From DATHXC01 sp035459965 (GTDB taxonomy: Bacteria > Pseudomonadota > Gammaproteobacteria > Burkholderiales > Methylophilaceae): DNA of 64,000 nucleotides. Position numbers and translations under genes: made by a program. The notes below the pieces were generated by a model. The model searched no databases. It saw only the letters and a list, made by a program, of their open reading frames with translations, and had not been told where the DNA came from. The stretch is taken from contig DATHXC010000002.1 in NCBI GenBank assembly GCA_035459965.1, positions 124,001-188,000 on the forward strand. The letters run 5' to 3'. Each line of letters starts with the position of its first letter. Position 1 is the first letter of the stretch. This document shows positions 8,732 to 16,973 of the stretch, in pieces.

Positions 8732-9067
8732 TTAACTAGTTTGAGAATCTAGCCAGCCAATGCGCATATAAGCCAGATGGTTTTCGCTCGGCTGCAAAGG
8801 ACTTGCAGCTGGACAAAGACCGCATGTGGTAGGAACAGCAGCTGCAGCTTTTTCAAGCTTGGCGGTTGCACCAGGTACATTCTGATCAGCAGCTTGTGGC
8901 GCAGCCATCAAACGCATGTCGACCATAGGCACATCCATCTTGACAACCAAGTCATGCCCGGAGACATAACCACCACCAGTTGCCACGATCACTACATCTG
9001 CACGCACACTGAGGGATAACATCAGGGCTACAGAGGCAATACCGATCATTAGTCGGGTAGATTTCAT
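8732..9067 (-). CDS. Small exported protein of unknown function (possible moron)
   Basis: 111 residues from the ATG at 9067, chosen because AAAGGAAAG lies just upstream; a TTG-initiated extension to 9082 is less likely. The first 24 residues form a clean Sec signal peptide (basic MKSTR, hydrophobic core, VRA before Asp). The mature part has one CGLC pair and no domain I recognise. It lies between the capsid gene and gp35, flanked by a GC-rich hairpin on one side and a terminator on the other. A host-directed envelope or lysogenic-conversion role is inference only. Confidence 0.65.
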   Translation of the reverse strand: MKSTRLMIGIASVALMLSLSVRADVVIVATGGGYVSGHDLVVKMDVPMVDMRLMAAPQAADQNVPGATAKLEKAAAAVPTTCGLCPAASPLQPSENHLAYMRIGWLDSQTS

Positions 9068-9111
9068 GCACTTTCCTTTCAATTAAAACGGTTGGTTAAG
9101 GCCCTACATTC

Positions 9112-9135
9112 GCCCGGGCCGGACAGGCCCCGGGC
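9112..9135 (-). other. GC-rich hairpin directly after the major capsid gene
   Basis: GCCCGGGCC and GGCCCCGGGC pair around a 5-nt loop with a single bulge, immediately downstream of the capsid stop. There is no T-tract on either strand, so it is more likely an mRNA-stabilising or processing hairpin for the abundant capsid transcript than a terminator. Confidence 0.55.
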
Positions 9136-9142
9136 AGAATTC

Positions 9143-10084
9143 TTACGATGGATTTTGAATCAGGTACCCGGAAGTGATGCCGGACAGCACTGGCACACGT
9201 TCGTAGGTAACACCGTAAATCCAGCTTTTTGCGTTGTTGTCGTAGTAAGGCTCTTCTACCAGTGGGTTGCCATCCATCGTGTAGGTATAACCAAAGCTAG
9301 GTGTTTCCATAGCCAGGTCTTCTTCAGGAACGTAAGCCAGAACAGCGTTGTTGCCCCAAATATCTGCGGCCACGTTGGCATCAGTCCATGACACGGCAGC
9401 GCCAATCACAACCTTTTTCACGTTGAACAGTCCAGCCAGGATCGCTGGTGTGATCGAGGTAGCATCTACCGCCACGTTGGCGTTGTACTGCACACGGGCA
9501 ATCACTGAAGGGTTGTTTTTACAAGCGTTGAATGCAAGCGCAGACAACACCAGGACGTTTGGATATACACCGCAAGACTGGCGTATTGCTTCACGGGCTG
9601 TGTCGATGTCGGTCAATGGCGTACCTGTTGCAGTGCTCCACTTTGTGGCACCAGCCAGAGTGACTTTGTTGCCTGCGCCATAATTAGCTGCAGTAGTGGC
9701 CAGAATTGCTTGGTCATTCTCCAAGTTCAGAGTCAAATTACGCATCGTGACACGAACACTGCGGGCAGCCATATCGATTGCCGGTACAGCCAATGCATCG
9801 CGTGAGTACTCGCGTGGCACAGGCACTTCCAAACTGTCCTGCAGGAGGGCAAAAGGCTTGCCGCTGTAGCCGAGCTGGAGACGGCGTGTGCCTGCACCTG
9901 GTGCACGACGCGCATTTACCAAGCGGAAAGCATCGCGGTCAAACTCGATGATCTGGCCACCGGAAACAGCGACCGGAACGCGTGGGAAAAGCGACATACC
10001 CACTAAGTCCTGGTTACCGTAGCCTTGTGCCACGTTACTTAGGATGGGATTGATTACCCGGGTTTGTGATACTGATAACGACAT
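9143..10084 (-). CDS. Major capsid protein (HK97-fold)
   Basis: 313 residues. The order protease/scaffold, decoration protein, then this gene, and the pattern (N-terminal arm about 1-60, SRDALAVPAIDMAARSVRVTMRNLTL extended helix region, C-terminal NPLVEEPYYDNNAKSWIYGVTYERVPVL) identify the shell protein. It resembles capsid proteins of BcepMu-type phages more than Mu gpT in length and ending. It assembles the icosahedral head around the scaffold nested in the upstream protease gene. No cleavage site is evident. Confidence 0.88.
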   Translation of the reverse strand: MSLSVSQTRVINPILSNVAQGYGNQDLVGMSLFPRVPVAVSGGQIIEFDRDAFRLVNARRAPGAGTRRLQLGYSGKPFALLQDSLEVPVPREYSRDALAVPAIDMAARSVRVTMRNLTLNLENDQAILATTAANYGAGNKVTLAGATKWSTATGTPLTDIDTAREAIRQSCGVYPNVLVLSALAFNACKNNPSVIARVQYNANVAVDATSITPAILAGLFNVKKVVIGAAVSWTDANVAADIWGNNAVLAYVPEEDLAMETPSFGYTYTMDGNPLVEEPYYDNNAKSWIYGVTYERVPVLSGITSGYLIQNPS

Positions 10085-10141
10085 GGTGTTTCTCCGTTTT
10101 AAAAGTTCAGGCTAAGCCTGTGGGTTTGGTCTAACAGCCAA

Positions 10142-10561
10142 TTAGCGGCTTAACAGAACTTCGATAAATGCACCGGCTCCAGCCGCTGCTTCAAGTGCGT
10201 GGCCAACAATGAACTGCGGCAGATCACCGCCAGTGATGGCGTTGGCACCGTTGGCAGCTGCGGATGTCACAGCGGTTGCACCAGCAGCAATGGCAACCGC
10301 AGTGGCTGCAACAACGCGACCCTGGTTATCCATCGTCACTGCCACGCCTTTGGCGATCGCAGCACCGGCTTCGCAAGTTGCTGTGCCATAAGTCACCGCT
10401 TCAAACGGCTCGCCGATAGCTGCAGGGCGTTTTGCGATGCCTTTGATCTTGGCACCAGCAGCTGCGATCTGAACGTCATTGAAATCGACGCCGCGATATT
10501 GAGCGACTGCTGCCGAAGCAAGGCAGGATAAATCCAGGATAGAAATTGCTTGTTGACTCAT
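10142..10561 (-). CDS. Capsid decoration/cement protein (DUF2190)
   Basis: 139 residues, Ala/Gly-rich beta protein with repeated AxAxG strands (KIKGIAKRPAAIGEPFEAVTYGT; AAIAKGVAVTMDNQGRVVAA). The DUF2190 pattern, sometimes misnamed a phage recombinase, is found in cement proteins encoded next to the major capsid gene. It would bind the outer shell and stabilise the expanded head. It is encoded between the protease/scaffold and capsid genes, a usual place for decoration proteins. Confidence 0.75.
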   Translation of the reverse strand: MSQQAISILDLSCLASAAVAQYRGVDFNDVQIAAAGAKIKGIAKRPAAIGEPFEAVTYGTATCEAGAAIAKGVAVTMDNQGRVVAATAVAIAAGATAVTSAAANGANAITGGDLPQFIVGHALEAAAGAGAFIEVLLSR

Positions 10562-10596
10562 TGTGTTGGCCTCCTAAGCCTTAAAATACGGTTTGA

Positions 10597-11091
10597 TTAA
10601 ACGGTTTTTTCTACTGCTTTTACTGCAACCAGGTATTCGCAGTTATGTTCTTCTGCGTACTCCAATGCGGCGTTATGGATGGCTAAGGCATCAGCATTGA
10701 CTGTGTAGCCAGGAGCTGAGACATAACCTGCTGCGGCTACATCATTTACCTGGCCAACCGCCACCTCTGAAAAATTGACAGCAACAGGAGCTGCGCTAAG
10801 CTGTTCGCGGTAAATCTCAAGGCTGGTCTTACTGACCTTCGCATCGCCTTCACCGAATTCAACAGGAGTGGTTTGATCCACTAAGGAATCCAGCAAAGCC
10901 ACAGTGGTGTCTTTGTGAACTGGCAGCAACTTGCCGGTCTTGATCAGGCCTTCAGCAAAGCTGACGTTTTCATCATGTGCATGCGCCTTGGAAGTTGCGG
11001 CTTCACGCTCTGAAAAAGCGGTGACTTGAGCTTTCAGCGTTACGTTCTCGGCCAAAGTACTAGCCAACAATTCTTTATCTGCTACAGACAT
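10597..11091 (-). CDS. Nested scaffold protein (Mu Z-like), internal start in the protease gene
   Basis: Met210 of the protease reading frame (ATG at 11091) is preceded by AGGAGA four bases upstream, a stronger Shine-Dalgarno than most true starts in this region. The 164-residue product would be the helical scaffold alone, starting MSVADKELLAS. In Mu the scaffold gene Z is exactly such an in-frame internal start within gene I, so the signal and the precedent agree. Expression is not shown by sequence. Confidence 0.72.
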   Translation of the reverse strand: MSVADKELLASTLAENVTLKAQVTAFSEREAATSKAHAHDENVSFAEGLIKTGKLLPVHKDTTVALLDSLVDQTTPVEFGEGDAKVSKTSLEIYREQLSAAPVAVNFSEVAVGQVNDVAAAGYVSAPGYTVNADALAIHNAALEYAEEHNCEYLVAVKAVEKTV

Positions 11092-11718
11092 GTCGTCTCC
11101 TGATGGGTTATTTTCTGAATACAAAACGCCAACTGGCGTACTCGGCTCGCTCACTGCACTGATCTGCAGAGATTCGATTTCGTAGTTGGGGAATATTTTG
11201 TCGGCTTCTTCTACGCCGTCTTTGGCGATGATCCACTCACGGAACCTGCGGAACATCGAGGCAATGGTGAGTTGATCCCAATCGGCAAACTCGACTAGGC
11301 CTTCCTCTTCAGCAAAGGCGGCATCTTTCAAGCCTTTGATTGATGGAGCTTGTGCACCGAGGAAACCAATGTGGCGAATGTAGTAAACGCCTGGCACCGG
11401 ATTGCTTGGATGCTCCGGTGGATAGAACGAGGCTGATTTCTTTTTGAACTTGCCTGTGTTGACCATTTCGGCAAAATCAGCATCTACCTGGTGCGGCTCG
11501 ATCATGAGCGTGCCATCGGCATATGAAGCTGACTCAGCCCAACCATAGGCAGGGGCATCTAATTTCGGATGGCCTACTACCAATGGGGCTTCGTGCAGAG
11601 ATGGGTTGTAGGCTTTAGCTGATGCTTCCAGCATTGCCTCAGTAAATTCGATGACTTTCCCGGACATAGACGTATGCTTGCCGGGCTTGAAAATGTGAAT
11701 TGCAGTTGGAGTAGACAT
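10597..11718 (-). CDS. Prohead protease with C-terminal scaffold (Mu I-like)
   Basis: 373 residues. The first 200 form the Mu I-type protease region (IHIFKPGKHTSMSGKVIEF, PLVVGHPKLDAPAYGWAES with the conserved GHP, KFKKKSASFYPP). The rest is a helical, charged scaffold. In Mu, I processes the scaffold and prohead. The gene begins 36 nt downstream of the palindrome at 11754-11767, in the position of the Mu PI late promoter. I did not identify the full catalytic set by eye beyond the conserved His and the SASFY serine region. Confidence 0.85.
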   Translation of the reverse strand: MSTPTAIHIFKPGKHTSMSGKVIEFTEAMLEASAKAYNPSLHEAPLVVGHPKLDAPAYGWAESASYADGTLMIEPHQVDADFAEMVNTGKFKKKSASFYPPEHPSNPVPGVYYIRHIGFLGAQAPSIKGLKDAAFAEEEGLVEFADWDQLTIASMFRRFREWIIAKDGVEEADKIFPNYEIESLQISAVSEPSTPVGVLYSENNPSGDDMSVADKELLASTLAENVTLKAQVTAFSEREAATSKAHAHDENVSFAEGLIKTGKLLPVHKDTTVALLDSLVDQTTPVEFGEGDAKVSKTSLEIYREQLSAAPVAVNFSEVAVGQVNDVAAAGYVSAPGYTVNADALAIHNAALEYAEEHNCEYLVAVKAVEKTV

Positions 11719-11753
11719 GCGCTTATTTTGGATATGCGCAGGCCTTGATTACA

Positions 11754-11767
11754 TTAATACATATTAA
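11754..11767 (-). promoter_or_regulatory. Palindrome TTAATACATATTAA upstream of the protease gene: candidate late promoter PI
   Basis: A 6-bp inverted repeat with a 2-bp spacer. The identical 14-mer occurs once more at 19129-19142, ahead of the lysis cassette. On the minus strand both read TTTTTAATATGTATTAA and both have CCCTA 4-5 bases upstream of this tract. Mu has late promoters at these same two places (PI and Plys), switched on by C, a Mor relative. Here Mor may fill that role (inference). Confidence 0.65.
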
Positions 11768-11784
11768 AAAATACTAGGGAATTG

Positions 11785-12306
11785 CTAGGTGTGGGAGTTG
11801 ATGATTTTAGCCAGGTAATTTTTGGCATGCTGCTCGATGATTCCAGAGCCAGCATCGGTGATCATGGCGAACGGTCGGGCGGGAATGACTGAGCCTGGAT
11901 GATTGACTTGCTTTACGACGCGGCCCCCGAATGCTAACGCTTTTTTGTTCCGAGGGCGAATGATATGTGCTTTTGTAGTGACGCCATAGTTCTGCGCAGC
12001 TGCATATTTTACGTTGGTGCCGGTACCTGCCGAGTTTGAATCATGGAATGCTTCAAACGAAGCGGCCAGCCTGCCACTAACTTGCATGATCTTGCCTGGC
12101 CAGTGACCGGTTTTCTTCCTAGCCGCTTCCGTTTCAGGCTTCAGGCCAAGCCACTTTGGCCGTCCCTCCTGGGCGAAGTTTTCTTCCACCTCATCTTGCA
12201 TGGTGCCGGAGATCACCCGCATCAATGGCGCGGCATCGTGTGCGCCATTGATGATGGCCTTGAAGGTTTCATCTAGCTCCGATGTGTCCAGCTCAGTGGT
12301 GTACAT
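11785..12306 (-). CDS. Virion morphogenesis protein (Mu gp31/G-like)
   Basis: 173 residues with the Phage_tail_S/virion morphogenesis pattern: DETFKAIINGAHDAAPLMRVISGTM, then RPKWLGLKPET, SGRLAASF, AQNYGVTT and KKALAFGG. Relatives include P2 gpS and Mu gpG, needed for tail completion or head-tail joining. It follows the MuF gene by one base and precedes the protease block; a 66-nt gap with the late-promoter palindrome lies after it. Confidence 0.85.
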   Translation of the reverse strand: MYTTELDTSELDETFKAIINGAHDAAPLMRVISGTMQDEVEENFAQEGRPKWLGLKPETEAARKKTGHWPGKIMQVSGRLAASFEAFHDSNSAGTGTNVKYAAAQNYGVTTKAHIIRPRNKKALAFGGRVVKQVNHPGSVIPARPFAMITDAGSGIIEQHAKNYLAKIINSHT

Positions 12307-12307
12307 G

Positions 12308-13114
12308 CTAGATGCCGAGCTGGCCCTGTTTATCTTTCAGGACGGATTGAAGATGCTGCTTGCTGGCTTTACCCGGGTTATAGCTCCAGCCATTGTCCGG
12401 TGTGTAAAGCTTGTTAGTGATCGTGTCGCGGTAGCCGGTGACCTTGACCTTCGTGTCACTGCCTTTGGACACCTCGCGCTCTACCGTTTCCATACGGCCA
12501 GCACCCTTCGACAGCTGCAGGTCTTTGCTGGTCATGTCATCTTCTGATCGCGCGCGCACCCTGCAGCGGCAATTGAACCCGTTGGGCGGATAGAAGCTAT
12601 TCCAGAACGGATCGTCATATCGGAAAATACGGCCATTCAATGCACGGTGCGATGGCCGGGTGCGCCCATCAAGAACAGCCACATATTCCCAATTAGGGCG
12701 GTCATCGACGTTTTCCATAAAGGACTTATACCGGCCCACCATGTACGAGGTTTGCATGTTGGTCTGGAATATCGTCTTCATGCGATATGGCGTTAAGCCC
12801 TTGCCGAAGACTTCGCCCGACTCGGTATCGATCTGCGCTTTCTTGCCCCACCAACCTTTGCGCTGAAGAATGGGTCGCAGTTCATTATCGAATTCCGACA
12901 ATGGCTTGCCTTGCTCGATGGCATCCTTCACGGCATCGCGGATATCGAGCAGCACTTCGGCATTAGTGATCCCGGCAACTGTGAATGCCCTGGCCTGGGC
13001 TTCCTGCCACATATCCTTCCAGCTCCAGGTGATCTCATAGCCTTTGGACTTAAAGTACTCGATGGCCTTCTCGGGCGGCAGGCCAAAAGCAAAGCTCAGG
13101 TCAATTGGTTGCAT
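12308..13114 (-). CDS. MuF minor head protein (Mu gp30/F-like)
   Basis: 268 residues. The N-terminal helical region is followed by the MuF domain with TSYMVGRYKSFM, then WEYVAVLDGRTRPSHRALNGRIFRYDDPFW and the FYPPNGFNCRCRVRAR ending motif, all diagnostic. It binds the portal inside the prohead and is ejected or helps DNA packaging. It overlaps the end of the portal gene by 14 nt, implying coupled expression. No toxin domain is fused at its C-terminus. Confidence 0.93.
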   Translation of the reverse strand: MQPIDLSFAFGLPPEKAIEYFKSKGYEITWSWKDMWQEAQARAFTVAGITNAEVLLDIRDAVKDAIEQGKPLSEFDNELRPILQRKGWWGKKAQIDTESGEVFGKGLTPYRMKTIFQTNMQTSYMVGRYKSFMENVDDRPNWEYVAVLDGRTRPSHRALNGRIFRYDDPFWNSFYPPNGFNCRCRVRARSEDDMTSKDLQLSKGAGRMETVEREVSKGSDTKVKVTGYRDTITNKLYTPDNGWSYNPGKASKQHLQSVLKDKQGQLGI

Positions 13115-14588
13115 TTAGACGGCCCCATACTTCGGACACGAAAAACAACCTGGCAAACATATCTTCCAGATCAGCCGTTTTCATGGCCGGGTAAGCTTCA
13201 GCAAAAACCTGCATAACATCATCTGGCGACTTGGTTTTGATCAGGTCTATCACAGGCTGCATTAGTTTATGCATTTCTGCATCCACAACATTTCCATCGA
13301 TGGCATCGATAGCTGCATCGAGCGCAACCTGGTCGGGGAAGTCTATTTCATCGCCTTCAGCGAAATCAGCACCAGGTAAAATCGGGTTGGCTGGATCTAG
13401 GGGATTTGCTGGATTAGGTTTAGAAATCTTCACATAGCCGTCGCCGTAGGTCTCTGTGACATATTCCGGTGTCATTTCATACCCCATCTGGAATAATTTT
13501 TCGTCGCGATCCGCCCGGGTGTTTAAGTCTTCCTCTTCTTCAACCTGGCGATAGACACGTGGCGGCTTTGCATTGGGCATATTGTATGCAGTGAGCCAGG
13601 CGATCACCTGGTTGCGCAAAGTGCCAGAGTACAAATCAGAGTCTGCCTTAACCAGCTCCAGGCGCACTTCATTGTGGATGCCTGCCTGATTGCTGTTCAT
13701 GCCCCCACCGGAGCTGCCGGTCGTGGTCGAGGTCTCGCCGAGCGTGGCTTCAGATATCTGCTCATCCATATACCGGGCGACTTTTTCAAAGAAGTCACCG
13801 CTGCCGCTGCGGGTTGCCTCCAGCAATTCCACGGTCGTGTTTTCAGGAATGGCGATCGCGGTATCGTTTGCAATACCCCGCAATGATGTCAACAAGTTCT
13901 GAATCACCGGCTCTAAAGAGTTTGGCGGGTATTTGCCGACCGCTGTAGGGCTGCCGAACTTATCGGCGAATGTAAGCCAGAAGGTAATATCCTGGCGCTT
14001 GAAAAATACTGGCCAGAATAATTTGCTACCAAGGCCAAGGCCGTATGGGTTCCCATCTTTGGCACCGACCGTATGCACGATGAATTTACGGTCGGGCATG
14101 ATCTCACCATCGGACATATTCGATGGAGTGATCAAGCGCAGCTTACGGTTCACGTCGAATTTGAACCGGCGCTGATCACGCGGGATGACATCCTGGATGA
14201 ATATTTCCTTCCCATCGGTGGCCCACATCGTTTCGCCTACCGAATAACCCTTCAGGATCGCATCCAGTGAATCCATCGTGATCTTGTCGAAGTTGATATT
14301 CTCCAGGTGATACTCGATCATGTCCGCCGCTTTCTTATCGGCACGGCTTGGCGACGCAGCTTCTACTATCCAGTCCCGGGCGATCACCGCGCTCTTGCGT
14401 TTCTGAATCACGGCGAATGCATGGCAATCACGCTCAATTTCATCATAAAGCTTCAACCCTTTGCCCTGGCCCCGGGTTAACAGAGTGTCATCCTGGACGC
14501 GAAGGATCACTCCTTGGGGAGGGTTGTATGGATCACGAGAAACGTGAGCTATTTCAGATTTGATCAATTGTTCCATTATGTTCACCAT
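13101..14588 (-). CDS. Portal protein (Mu gp29-like, DUF935)
   Basis: 495 residues of the DUF935 portal family: RDYPYNPP-type opening (SRDPYNPPQGVI), GLKLYDEIERDCHAFAVIQKRKSAVIARDW, WPVFFKRQDITFWLTFADKFGSPTAVGKYP, and a GETSTTTGSSGGG loop in the crown region. Twelve copies form the DNA entry channel at one capsid vertex and dock the terminase. A 77-nt gap containing a long palindrome separates it from the terminase gene. Confidence 0.93.
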   Translation of the reverse strand: MVNIMEQLIKSEIAHVSRDPYNPPQGVILRVQDDTLLTRGQGKGLKLYDEIERDCHAFAVIQKRKSAVIARDWIVEAASPSRADKKAADMIEYHLENINFDKITMDSLDAILKGYSVGETMWATDGKEIFIQDVIPRDQRRFKFDVNRKLRLITPSNMSDGEIMPDRKFIVHTVGAKDGNPYGLGLGSKLFWPVFFKRQDITFWLTFADKFGSPTAVGKYPPNSLEPVIQNLLTSLRGIANDTAIAIPENTTVELLEATRSGSGDFFEKVARYMDEQISEATLGETSTTTGSSGGGMNSNQAGIHNEVRLELVKADSDLYSGTLRNQVIAWLTAYNMPNAKPPRVYRQVEEEEDLNTRADRDEKLFQMGYEMTPEYVTETYGDGYVKISKPNPANPLDPANPILPGADFAEGDEIDFPDQVALDAAIDAIDGNVVDAEMHKLMQPVIDLIKTKSPDDVMQVFAEAYPAMKTADLEDMFARLFFVSEVWGRLNATN

Positions 14589-14604
14589 TTAAATATCGAA
14601 CCGA

Positions 14605-14630
14605 GGGCTTCATGAACGTTCATAAAGCCC
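14605..14630. other. 26-bp near-perfect palindrome between terminase and portal genes
   Basis: GGGCTT + C + ATGAAC then GTTCAT + A + AAGCCC: 12 of 13 positions pair, the exception being C-A. On the plus strand it is followed by a loose T-run (ATTTTTTG about 10 nt on), on the minus (gene) strand by no T-run. It could be an mRNA processing hairpin for portal mRNA or a block to antisense transcription. No protein-binding assignment is possible. Confidence 0.55.
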
Positions 14631-14665
14631 CTAAAACTATTTTTTGCTACCTGTATAAGAGCTGA

Positions 14666-16132
14666 CTAGTAATAATCGCTTATAGAGGCTCCTACGCGTT
14701 TTAAGCCAGATACATTTATTTCCAGTGATCCGCCTTCTTCACGTGTTGCTGCCCAAGCCATTAATCCAGCTATTGCCGTATCACCGTGGCGCTGCTCTCC
14801 GTCCGAACCCATATCATGGCCGTCGTCCATTTTTGGACGGCCCTTATCGAGTACCACGCGCCGGTGATCGGCAATGATGTCTTCGGATGCCGGAATGATG
14901 ATTGAGCTATCCTCGTAAGCCATTTTGTAATGTGGGAATTCGACGGCATACCATCCAAGCGTAACCATGACACATTCAATCCGCGCCTGACCGTATCGCT
15001 GCAGGGCAGCTTCGGCATGTGCCTGGCCGTTGCCTCGGGCATCCAGTTTGAAGTGGTGCAGCAGCTGCAGGTTGTCCAGGATGTAGAACAGGATCAAGCG
15101 CTGCACATCGAACGGAATGCGCCGCAGCTCCAGGACGAAAGCTGTGCGCCATATGGAAACTGACTGCTGCTGCAGAATCCAGATTGAAGACAGATCGCCA
15201 TTGCGCCCGAAATCCTGGCCGCCTACAGTTCGGCCTGGTCTTGACCTAATTGCATCCAGGAGCGGCTTGATGTGGTCGGTCAACCACTTGGCAGCCTCAA
15301 TGGTGCGACGGTCATCAAGCACCCAATCAGGAGGTTTGGTATAACGCACGACAGGTATTGACTCATCCTGGCAACGCTCAATGATCGTGCGCGGAAAGTA
15401 AACGCCAGATCCAGCGCTTGGTATGCAATCAAGCTCTTCGTCAGCTTTGGAGCCGTACTGCGAATAAATCTTGGCCGCCCATTCCTCTTCGGTTTTTTCT
15501 TTCAATCGCGCGCCTTGTATCAAGGCCACGCGTGTATAGAGGCCGTCTTTCAATGCCTGTCTGAATGGTGTGGTGTGCAGGGAATAGGCTAGCTTTCCGG
15601 CTAAAATATCTTTGACCAGAATATTGAACGGGTTGTCTTCACCGTTGTGGGATGACAGGATGCGCACCTTCCCGCCCCATATCAGCATGGCCAGCGCTGC
15701 TTTCAGCAGACCTTCCAGATCGTCATGGAATGCCGCTTCGTCAATGGTGACCTTCCCCTGTTTACCCCGGATGGATCGTGGCCGACTGGAAAGTGCCAGT
15801 ATTTTGAAGCCGTTGGCAAAATCAATACGGAAGGCTTTGATATCATCCCCGTCTTCGTCATAAAGCAATTCCTTGCATTCACTGGCTACATGACCAAACG
15901 CTTTTGCCCACATGGCGCAATCGTCAATATATTCCCTGGTCATGTCTTCGGAATACCCAATGTAAAGCGAATCCATGCCGCCGATCTCCGGGCTGGAGGT
16001 CAATACCGATGATGCAGCATCGCACCAGGATGCACCTATGCGACGTGATTTTCGCCATACTGCAACGTCAGCTTCATCGGCTACCCAATCCTGCTGGTAT
16101 TTCAGCAGTACGGCTGGAACTACCTCGCTCAT
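14666..16132 (-). CDS. Terminase large subunit (Mu gp28-like)
   Basis: 488 residues. ATPase half: Walker A-like RKSRRIGASW (27-36), Walker B VTIDE (128-132) and the SSH coupling segment near 160. Nuclease half: VGGQDFGRNGDLSSIWIL with the first Asp, KLDARGNGQ with the second, and DDGHD further on. It pumps DNA into the prohead and cuts it; in Mu-like phages packaging starts near the genome end and takes in host DNA. It overlaps the small-subunit gene by 4 nt. Confidence 0.93.
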   Translation of the reverse strand: MSEVVPAVLLKYQQDWVADEADVAVWRKSRRIGASWCDAASSVLTSSPEIGGMDSLYIGYSEDMTREYIDDCAMWAKAFGHVASECKELLYDEDGDDIKAFRIDFANGFKILALSSRPRSIRGKQGKVTIDEAAFHDDLEGLLKAALAMLIWGGKVRILSSHNGEDNPFNILVKDILAGKLAYSLHTTPFRQALKDGLYTRVALIQGARLKEKTEEEWAAKIYSQYGSKADEELDCIPSAGSGVYFPRTIIERCQDESIPVVRYTKPPDWVLDDRRTIEAAKWLTDHIKPLLDAIRSRPGRTVGGQDFGRNGDLSSIWILQQQSVSIWRTAFVLELRRIPFDVQRLILFYILDNLQLLHHFKLDARGNGQAHAEAALQRYGQARIECVMVTLGWYAVEFPHYKMAYEDSSIIIPASEDIIADHRRVVLDKGRPKMDDGHDMGSDGEQRHGDTAIAGLMAWAATREEGGSLEINVSGLKRVGASISDYY

Positions 16133-16674
16133 TGCTGTCCGATCCCAAGGATGGAGCGCTTGATCGTGTCGAGGGTAGCAGCTGACAAACCACCCTTTTT
16201 GGCCAGCATATCGACTTCTGCAGCGACGGCCTCAGTCTTCTCTCTCACCTGCGCCTGCCATTTTTTCTGATTGACACTGGCCCGGGATAACTCAGCTATG
16301 CTTTTCGCAGCTCGGCCAAGCAGCTTGAGTCTTTCTGCAGGATCAGTTTTTTCATCAAGCTCCTGCAGCATCAGCAGCACTTCAAATACTTCGCTCTGCA
16401 CCAGGCTGATCACTGCCGAACTGCGCAAGTCGGCATCGTCAGGCGAGCTGGCGGCAATCTGCTGTGCAGCCTCGGTACTTGCACTGATCAGGGAAAGTTT
16501 GCGCTCCAGAGATTGGCCGTACCGATGGACTGAGCTTTTGCCAATCTTGAAGCCGCGTTTCTTCAGCTCTTCTTCCAGGAGGGCATATTCACTGAAGTTG
16601 TTTTCCTTCAGCGTTTTATCCAGCCACAACTGAACTTCCTTCGGCAGCTGCGCGATAGCACTACGCTTAACCAT
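16129..16674 (-). CDS. Terminase small subunit-type protein (Mu gp27-like, DUF3486)
   Basis: 181 residues. The N-terminal HTH-like part (IAQLPKEVQLWLDKTLKENNFSEYALLEEELKKRGFKIGKSSVHRYGQ) is the DUF3486 signature; the rest is a long helical or coiled-coil region. Its position directly before terL and its DNA-binding-like N-terminus support the small-terminase role assigned to this family. It is linked to terL by an ATGA-type overlap and to gp26 by a one-base overlap. Confidence 0.85.
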   Translation of the reverse strand: MVKRSAIAQLPKEVQLWLDKTLKENNFSEYALLEEELKKRGFKIGKSSVHRYGQSLERKLSLISASTEAAQQIAASSPDDADLRSSAVISLVQSEVFEVLLMLQELDEKTDPAERLKLLGRAAKSIAELSRASVNQKKWQAQVREKTEAVAAEVDMLAKKGGLSAATLDTIKRSILGIGQQ

Positions 16675-16973
16675 TAGATTTCACCCAGGAGAGGTTTGCG
16701 AACGCCAGGATAGGTAGCACGGCCAGAAACGATATCGATGCCGCGAGTGCGCAATACTGCACTGTTGACTTCCGCTTCCTCGGTGTACTTGATCAGGCCT
16801 TGTTCATCTAGCCACTGCAATTCCCCGGTTAAAATATCTGTTGAGACTTTTTGGCCAAAGCTATCCAGGAATGATTGAAGCAACCTGAATGGCAGACGGT
16901 AATCAGCTGCTTTTTGCAAAGCCAGCAAGATCAGGAAGCGTCGGTCTCTTTGTAATTCTTCTGCGTAGGTCAT
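16674..16973 (-). CDS. Mu gp26-like winged-helix protein
   Basis: 99 residues. Pattern YAEELQRDRRFLILLALQKAADYRLPFRLLQSFLDSFGQKVSTDILTGELQWLDEQGLI resembles a winged helix (recognition helix then a short wing ending in VLRTRGIDIVSG). Small proteins like this precede the terminase genes in Mu-like phages (gp26/VpaChn25_0724 type). Function unknown; DNA binding near packaging is plausible. It overlaps both neighbours by a few bases. Confidence 0.7.
   Translation of the reverse strand: MTYAEELQRDRRFLILLALQKAADYRLPFRLLQSFLDSFGQKVSTDILTGELQWLDEQGLIKYTEEAEVNSAVLRTRGIDIVSGRATYPGVRKPLLGEI

Noticed and set aside
14605..14650. Rho-independent terminator for the terminase gene
   Set aside because: The T-run is on the wrong strand relative to the genes and not adjacent to the stem.
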